64,000 bases of DNA from Microbacterium sp. 11MF (GTDB lineage: Bacteria; Actinomycetota; Actinomycetes; Actinomycetales; Microbacteriaceae). Every line of letters starts with the position of its first letter. Positions within the stretch are counted from its first letter, which is position 1. Of this stretch, positions 59,424 to 64,000 are shown piece after piece. The notes under the pieces were generated by a model. The model saw only the letters and a list, made by a program, of their open reading frames with translations, did not search any database and was not told where the DNA came from. The stretch is from the NCBI RefSeq assembly GCF_000383475.1, contig NZ_KB911460.1:868001-932000 (forward strand), in the 5' to 3' direction. Made by a program: the position numbers and the translations under genes.

Positions 59424-60062
59424 ATGACCCGTATCGCCGTCATCGGAGGCACCGGCTACGCCGGCAGCAACATCGTCGCCGAGGGTGTCCGTCGAGGGCA
59501 CACCGTCGTCTCCGTCGCGCGCAAGGTCCCCGCCGATCGGATCGAGGGGGCGACCTACATCGAGGGCACGATGCTCGACGCCCCGGCCCTCGCGGCGGAA
59601 CTCGACGGAGTCGACGTCGTCGTCTTCGCCACCTCGCCCCGTGGTGACATGGTCGGCAAGATGCGCGAGGCCGTCGACGGCGTCATCGCGGCTCTGCCGC
59701 TGTCCGTGCGCGTCGGTGTCATCGGCGGAGCCGGCGGCAGCCTCGTCGCCCCGGGCGGCCCGCGCGTCATCGACAGCGGCTTCCCCGACGAGATCAAGCC
59801 CGAGGCGATGGAAGCCATCGGCATCCTCGAGGACCTCCAGGCCGACACGAGCGGCCGCGACTGGTTCTACATCCACCCGGCCGGCGGCTTCGGTGCCTGG
59901 GCACCGGGGGAGCGCACGGGCTCGTACCGCACCGGGGGCGACGTGATCGTCACCGACGACAAGGGAGAGTCCTTCATCTCCGGCGCCGACTTCGCCGTCG
60001 CCGTCCTCGACGAGATCGAGTCGCCCGCGCACGTACGGGAGCGGTTCACCGTCGGGTACTGA
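59424..60062 (+). CDS. NAD(P)-binding Rossmann-fold oxidoreductase
   Basis: A 212-aa NmrA/SDR-like protein. IAVIGGTGYAGSNIVAEGVRRGHTV is the nucleotide-binding loop (GxxGxxG type). DVVVFATSPRGDMV and RVGVIGGAGGSLVAPGG follow; the latter recalls the GGAGSL strand of YwnB-like proteins. No catalytic Tyr-x-x-x-Lys is seen, so it may be a sensor or reductase of unknown substrate. RBS CAGGAGAGG precedes the ATG. Confidence 0.85.
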   Translation: MTRIAVIGGTGYAGSNIVAEGVRRGHTVVSVARKVPADRIEGATYIEGTMLDAPALAAELDGVDVVVFATSPRGDMVGKMREAVDGVIAALPLSVRVGVIGGAGGSLVAPGGPRVIDSGFPDEIKPEAMEAIGILEDLQADTSGRDWFYIHPAGGFGAWAPGERTGSYRTGGDVIVTDDKGESFISGADFAVAVLDEIESPAHVRERFTVGY

Positions 60063-60068
60063 CGCCGT

Positions 60069-61376
60069 TCAGACGAGGTCGCGCCAGTCGACCTCGTCCT
60101 CGTCGTCGTCGCTGACGGGCACGTCGGACGTGATGACCGGGAGCGCCGTCGTCTCGGTCGGCGGGCCCATCACGGTCGCCTCGTCCCGGCGGTGCCGCAG
60201 CACGCCGTCGATGTAGGAGGACAGGACCTCCGCGATCGGGATCGAGCGCCCACGCGCCTGCGACATGTACCACCGGTGCTCGAGCACCTGATGGAACACC
60301 TCGGCAGGCTCGAGCTTGCTGCGCAGCTCCCAGGGGATCGCCTTGACGACGGGCTCGAAGACGCGGGTGAGCCATTCGTGGGCGACCATCTCCTCGTCGC
60401 TGCCGAGACGTGAGACGCGCGCCGCGAACTCGTCGAGGTCGTTCAGCAGCCGCCGGGCCTGGTTCTCTTCGACATCGAGTCCGGTGAGTCGCAGCAGGCG
60501 ACGCTGGTGGTGGCCGGCATCCACGACCTTCGGCTGGATGAGGACCTTCGTGCCGTCGGCAGTCTCGTCGATCGACATCTCGCCGATGTCGAAGCCGAGG
60601 CCGTTCAGGCGCTGCACGCGTTCGGTGATGCGCCAGGTCTCGTTCGCCGCGAACGTCTCGGTCTCGGTCAGGGCACTCCACAGCGACCGGTAGGATGACA
60701 TGATGCCGTCGGCGATCGCGACGGCATCGACGCCGCCCTCGAGTCGGCCGCCGGCCTCGAGATCCATGATCTCGCCGGCGATGTTCGTGCGCGCGACGTC
60801 GAGGTCGTGCTCGCGCTGACCGCGAGTCAGCCCGCCCTCGTGCAGCTCACCCGTCTCGGCGTCGACGAGGTACGCCGCGAAAGCCCCGGCATCCCGTCGG
60901 AACAACGTGTTCGACAGCGACACGTCGCCCCAGAAGAAGCCGACGTTGTGAAGACGGACGAGCAGCGCTGCGAGCGCGTCGACGAGACGCGTCGCGGTGT
61001 CGGGGCGCAGCGTCTGGGTGAAGAGGGCTCGGTAGGGGAGGGAGAAGCGCAGGTGCGCTGTCACGAGGGCAGCCGGGAGCGGCTCGCCCTTGGAGGTCCG
61101 CCGACCGTCGATCACGGCGACGCGACTCACGCAGGGGACATCGAGACGCCCGAGCGACCCGAGCATCTCGTACTCGCGTCGAGCCATCTCGGCGGTGGTC
61201 TCCTTCACCGCGACGACGCGGCCCGACAGGCTCGCGAAGCGCACGAGGTGACGGGAGAGTCCCTTGGGGAGTGAGACGATCGCGTCGCTCGGCCACTCGC
61301 CGAGGGGCGTCGACCATGGCAGGGCGAGAAGCCCGGCGTCGACGCTGCTGGCGGTGATGCTCAGGGAATGGACCAC
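60069..61376 (-). CDS. DUF4032 domain protein with kinase-like N-terminal part
   Basis: A 435-aa protein. The N-terminal region has a kinase-like core: VRFASLSGRVVAVKETTAEMARREYEML (Lys-Glu pair) and LHNVGFFWGDVSLSNTLFRRD (HxD-like loop), resembling WaaP/lipopolysaccharide-kinase-type folds. DUF4032 follows from about residue 200 (TETFAANETWRITERVQRLNGLGFDIGEM). The C terminus is acidic (DDDEDEVDW). Function unknown; conserved across actinobacteria. GTG 61376 has RBS GGAGG. Confidence 0.85.
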   Translation of the reverse strand: MVHSLSITASSVDAGLLALPWSTPLGEWPSDAIVSLPKGLSRHLVRFASLSGRVVAVKETTAEMARREYEMLGSLGRLDVPCVSRVAVIDGRRTSKGEPLPAALVTAHLRFSLPYRALFTQTLRPDTATRLVDALAALLVRLHNVGFFWGDVSLSNTLFRRDAGAFAAYLVDAETGELHEGGLTRGQREHDLDVARTNIAGEIMDLEAGGRLEGGVDAVAIADGIMSSYRSLWSALTETETFAANETWRITERVQRLNGLGFDIGEMSIDETADGTKVLIQPKVVDAGHHQRRLLRLTGLDVEENQARRLLNDLDEFAARVSRLGSDEEMVAHEWLTRVFEPVVKAIPWELRSKLEPAEVFHQVLEHRWYMSQARGRSIPIAEVLSSYIDGVLRHRRDEATVMGPPTETTALPVITSDVPVSDDDEDEVDWRDLV

Positions 61377-61397
61377 GCGGGAACCTCCGACTCACGC

Positions 61398-61438
61398 ACC
61401 GCGGCGCGGGAGGTCCGGAGACCCACCCGCGCCGCGGT
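61398..61438 (-). terminator. Hairpin after the sugar-ABC ATPase gene
   Basis: ACCGCGGCGCGGG (61398-61410) and CCCGCGCCGCGGT (61426-61438) pair perfectly over 13 bp around a 15-nt loop. It lies 18 bp after the ATPase stop and before the DUF4032 start on the same strand, so it separates the two units. No T tract. Confidence 0.65.
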
Positions 61439-61455
61439 CCTGCTGATGATGACGA

Positions 61456-62559
61456 TCAGGCCGAGACGACCGGCTTGTCGTTGAGGCGTTCGCCCGACTC
61501 GATGTCGAACGCGTGCACGTGGCCCGGCTTGGCGGCCAGGGTGACCGTCTCGCCCGCGTTCGGGTGGTTGCGGCCGTCGACGCGAGCGACGATGTCGGTG
61601 CGCTTGCCGTTGATGTCGACGTGGCCGTAGAGGTAGCCGTCGGCGCCGAGCTCCTCGACGAGGTCGACCTGGACCGCGAGGCCCTTGCCGTCGGCGGGAC
61701 CGACCTCGATGTCCTCGGGGCGCACACCGACCGTGACCTGGCTGCCGTTGGCGCGGCCGACCGTGTCGCGGTCGAGGGGAACGACCTCGGAACCGAAGCG
61801 GATGCCGCCCTCGGCGAGGTCCGCCGGGAACAGGTTCATGGCGGGCGAGCCGATGAAGCCGGCGACGAACACGTTGTTCGGCTTCTCGTACAGGTCACGC
61901 GGGGTGCCGACCTGCTGCAGGAGGCCGTCCTTCAGGACCGCGATGCGGTCACCCATCGTGAGGGCCTCGGTCTGGTCGTGGGTGACGTAGACCGTGGTGA
62001 CGCCGAGGCGACGCTGGAGCGACGCGATCTGCGTACGGGTCTGGACGCGGAGCTTCGCGTCGAGGTTCGACAGCGGCTCGTCCATGAGGAACACCTGGGG
62101 CTGACGCACGATCGCGCGACCCATGGCGACACGCTGACGCTGACCACCCGAGAGTGCCTTCGGCTTGCGGGTCAGGTACTCCTCGAGGTCGAGAAGCTTG
62201 GCGGCCTCGAGGACACGCGATGCACGCTCCTCCTTGCCGACACCGGCGATCTTGAGCGCGAAGCCCATGTTCTCGGCGACGGTCATGTGCGGGTAGAGCG
62301 CGTAGTTCTGGAACACCATCGCGATGTCGCGGTCCTTCGGCGGGACGTCGGTGACGTCGCGGTCGCCGATCCGGATCGAGCCGGAGTTGACCTCTTCGAG
62401 GCCCGCGAGCATGCGGAGCGAGGTGGACTTACCGCAACCGGAAGGGCCGACCAGGACGAGGAACTCGCCATCGGCGACCTCGAGGTTGAGCTTGTCGACC
62501 GCCGGGCGGGTGCCACCGGGGTACAGACGGGTTGCGTTGTCGAATGTGACGGACGCCAT
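61456..62559 (-). CDS. Sugar ABC transporter ATP-binding protein, MsmK/UgpC-like
   Basis: A 367-aa ATPase. Walker A is GPSGCGKST, the Q loop is in AMVFQNYALYPHM, the signature is LSGGQRQRVAMGRAIVR, Walker B is VFLMDEPLSNLD, and the switch His is in VYVTHDQTEA. A C-terminal MalK-type regulatory OB domain follows (GVRPEDIEVG, ELGADGYLYGHVD). No permease or binding protein lies nearby, so it is probably the shared ATPase for several carbohydrate importers, as MsiK is in Streptomyces. RBS AAGGAG precedes ATG 62559. Confidence 0.92.
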   Translation of the reverse strand: MASVTFDNATRLYPGGTRPAVDKLNLEVADGEFLVLVGPSGCGKSTSLRMLAGLEEVNSGSIRIGDRDVTDVPPKDRDIAMVFQNYALYPHMTVAENMGFALKIAGVGKEERASRVLEAAKLLDLEEYLTRKPKALSGGQRQRVAMGRAIVRQPQVFLMDEPLSNLDAKLRVQTRTQIASLQRRLGVTTVYVTHDQTEALTMGDRIAVLKDGLLQQVGTPRDLYEKPNNVFVAGFIGSPAMNLFPADLAEGGIRFGSEVVPLDRDTVGRANGSQVTVGVRPEDIEVGPADGKGLAVQVDLVEELGADGYLYGHVDINGKRTDIVARVDGRNHPNAGETVTLAAKPGHVHAFDIESGERLNDKPVVSA

Positions 62560-62789
62560 CGTTTCTTCTCCTTCACCGGCAGGTACGTGCCGGACGATCC
62601 GTAGTGAAGCGAGCGGGGGGACTCCCCGCACACCCATCATCGGGTGCGTGTTCAGTATGCCACGGTCGCGGCCAGGGGAGGGATGCGGTCTCGTCAGCCT
62701 TTTTCCAGCGCGTCTGACTAACATCGGAGCGTGCGCCACCCCCGGGCGCCGGGCCCGTTGGCCGCACCACAGAACTTTCCCGAGGTTTC

Positions 62790-63758
62790 ATGTCCACCGA
62801 TTCCGGCGACACTCCGTCATCCGCGACCGACCGTCGCGAAGCCGTGCGCGAGAAGGCGAAGCGCGTTCACGTCCGACAGTCGCGAGCACGCCTGGCTCGC
62901 CGCATCTCGCTCGGCGTCCTCGCCACGGGTGCTGTCGCCGCTGTCGCCGCCGTCGTCGTGTGGTCGGTCACGTCGACGATGGGCGGGCGCGACCTGACGC
63001 CCGAGACGGCCAGCTCGGACGGGTTCGCCGTGAGCGACGTCACCGGCGTGGCATCCGACCAGGGCGCCATCGACGACAGCGCCGTCGAAGCCACGCCGGG
63101 TTCGGACAAGGCGGCCACGCCGGCACCGACGGCATCCGCTACGGCGCCCGTCGACATCCGCGTCTACGTCGACTACCTCTCGCCGGGCGCCCGTGAATGG
63201 CAGCTCGCGAACGTCGATCAGCTGACGACGTGGGTCGACGAGGGAGCCGCGACGCTGAGCTACCACCCCGTCTCGATGCTGACGGCCAAGTCGAACGGCA
63301 CGAAGTACTCGTTGCGTGCCGCTGCGGCCGCCGCCTGCGTCGCGACCCACGACGAGAGCGTGTTCTTCGCTTACAACACCGAGCTGCTCACGCGGCAGCC
63401 CGCCATGGACACCGACGGCTTCTCGGACGTCGAGCTCGCCGATCTCGCGCAGGCCGTGGGCGCGGGCGACCCCGACACCCTCCGCTCGTGCATCGAGGAC
63501 GGCGACTACGTCCAGTGGGCGAAGGACGCCACCGAGCGCGCCATCGCCGGGATCCCCGACACCGACGGACTGCAGCTCACCGGGACCCCGATGATCCTCG
63601 TCAACGGCCAGCCGTACATGGGCGCGTTGAAGGATGCCGCGGAGTTCTCGCAGTTCGTGCTGACGAGCGCCAGCGACGCGTTCTACACGGACCAGACCCC
63701 GACCCCGACGCCCACCGCTCCGGCAACCCCCGCCGCACCCGCCACGCCCGAAGGCTGA
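62790..63758 (+). CDS. DsbA-like thioredoxin-fold protein without a CxxC active site
   Basis: A 322-aa membrane-anchored protein. A basic N terminus (residues ~15-38), one helix (~40-60) and a Thr/Ser/Ala-rich linker lead to a DsbA-like fold at ~115-300. The catalytic position reads IRVYVDYLSPGAREWQL, where family members have a CPYC-type motif; both cysteines are missing. The cis-Pro loop LTGTPMILVNGQPYMG is kept, and two cysteines (CVATHDE and RSCIEDG) remain elsewhere. It is therefore unlikely to be an oxidoreductase and may be a substrate-binding relative. A Thr/Pro tail ends the protein. Confidence 0.8.
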   Translation: MSTDSGDTPSSATDRREAVREKAKRVHVRQSRARLARRISLGVLATGAVAAVAAVVVWSVTSTMGGRDLTPETASSDGFAVSDVTGVASDQGAIDDSAVEATPGSDKAATPAPTASATAPVDIRVYVDYLSPGAREWQLANVDQLTTWVDEGAATLSYHPVSMLTAKSNGTKYSLRAAAAAACVATHDESVFFAYNTELLTRQPAMDTDGFSDVELADLAQAVGAGDPDTLRSCIEDGDYVQWAKDATERAIAGIPDTDGLQLTGTPMILVNGQPYMGALKDAAEFSQFVLTSASDAFYTDQTPTPTPTAPATPAAPATPEG

Positions 63759-63787
63759 CCCCGCGGCCCGGTTAGACTGGGCCCTCT

Positions 63788-63860
63788 GCCGGCTTGGCGC
63801 AATTGGTAGCGCACCGTACTTGTAATACGGGGGTTGCAGGTTCAAGTCCTGTAGCCGGCA
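63788..63860 (+). tRNA. tRNA-Thr (anticodon TGT)
   Basis: A 73-nt cloverleaf. Acceptor GCCGGCT pairs with AGCCGGC with discriminator A. The D arm is TGGCGCAATTGGTAGCGCA, the anticodon loop is CTTGTAA, and the T arm is TGCAGGTTCAAGTCCTGTA. CC follows. It begins 30 nt after the DsbA-like stop, and a terminator hairpin follows at 63879. Confidence 0.96.
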
Positions 63861-63878
63861 CCGTCGACACGTCACGCG

Positions 63879-63917
63879 AGAGAGCCCCCGCTCCTGTTCA
63901 GGATGCGGGGGCTCTCT
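63879..63917 (+). terminator. Terminator after tRNA-Thr
   Basis: AGAGAGCCCCCGC (63879-63891) pairs with GCGGGGGCTCTCT (63905-63917) over 13 bp with a 13-nt loop, then TCG. It lies 18 nt beyond the tRNA and faces the end of a minus-strand frame, so it may serve both. Confidence 0.75.
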
Positions 63918-63929
63918 TCGTGCGACGGC

Positions 63930-64000
63930 TCAGTAGATCTGCGCGTCCGGGACATGCTCACCTCGTCGCGGGTGGCACAGCCGCTCGGTCAGTCCTGGTC
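63930..64000 (-). CDS. Possible C-terminal end of a gene running out of the window
   Basis: On the minus strand one frame is open from the window edge to a stop at 63930-63932, giving about 22 residues that end GEHVPDAQIY. The stop is 12 bp beyond the terminator hairpin, which is where a convergent gene would end. Too short to identify, and it may be chance. Confidence 0.3.
   Translation of the reverse strand, partial: PGLTERLCHPRRGEHVPDAQIY

Noticed and set aside
62731..62997. GTG frame 6 nt after TAACAT, overlapping the DsbA-like start
   Set aside because: The promoter spacing is tempting, but the frame is low-complexity Pro/Arg and runs out of frame through the real gene. TAACAT more likely serves the DsbA-like gene with a short leader.

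Overview
The window is a 64 kb piece of a high-GC actinobacterial chromosome. Microbacteriaceae, most likely Microbacterium or a close relative, is the best guess. The evidence is strongly GC-ending codons, many GTG starts, actinobacterial gene families (GlnR, CarD, RskA, SenX3/RegX3, DUF4032) and an excess of the word GGATGC/GCATCC. No rRNA, CRISPR array, insertion sequence or prophage was seen. Two tRNA genes are present (Lys-TTT, Thr-TGT).

Layout. 0-6.8 kb: the end of an FAD oxidoreductase, a lipoprotein, a PAS histidine kinase, an alpha/beta hydrolase, a PhzF protein, a membrane-anchored EEP enzyme and a MerR regulator with a readable operator. 6.9-17.4 kb: a nearly complete molybdenum island, with a membrane-anchored sulfite-oxidase-like enzyme, moaB, moaE, moaD, moaC, moeA, a MoeB/ThiF protein, a TOBE regulator, modABC and moaA. 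No mobA is present, which fits an enzyme using Mo-molybdopterin rather than a dinucleotide cofactor. 17.4-19.2 kb: an HxlR/VOC pair with its operator, and a membrane protein. 19.3-22.5 kb: a tightly overlapping operon of an acyl-CoA-dehydrogenase-like protein, a PIG-L deacetylase/methyltransferase fusion and a GT2 glycosyltransferase, followed by a manganese catalase. 23.6-28.2 kb: a siderophore-interacting protein diverging from a FecCD-type iron importer, with a DtxR/IdeR box between them.

28.3-35.9 kb: small enzymes, lipoproteins, tRNA-Lys, a 58-aa membrane protein, a FAS1 lipoprotein diverging from sigK-rskA (the arrangement of the mycobacterial SigK/MPT83 regulon), a strongly structured RNA candidate, a PabC-like enzyme, and a DUF559 gene bracketed by two 82-bp palindromic repeats whose left ends lie exactly 1000 bp apart. 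35.9-44 kb: pstSCAB, a Nudix/histidine-phosphatase protein, polyphosphate kinase and GlnR. 44-48 kb: small membrane proteins, nitrobindin, a YgfZ-like protein, a FUSC protein and a methyltransferase. 48.2-59.3 kb: gpmA, phoU, senX3-regX3, carD, an acyltransferase, ispDF, cysS and rlmB, an order close to that in mycobacteria. 59.4-64 kb: an NAD(P)-binding protein, DUF4032, an MsmK/UgpC ATPase, a DsbA-like protein without CxxC, and tRNA-Thr.

Two themes tie the window together. First, at least two dozen genes carry a TANNNT-like -10 hexamer ending 6-7 nt before the start codon, so leaderless transcription looks common here; this helped fix starts and supported two genes shorter than 60 codons. 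Second, regulatory sites match the genes they flank: 11-bp-phased PHO repeats at pstS and at phoU/senX3, a DtxR box at the iron genes, a MerR dyad inside a 19-bp spacer, and a dyad at the HxlR operon.
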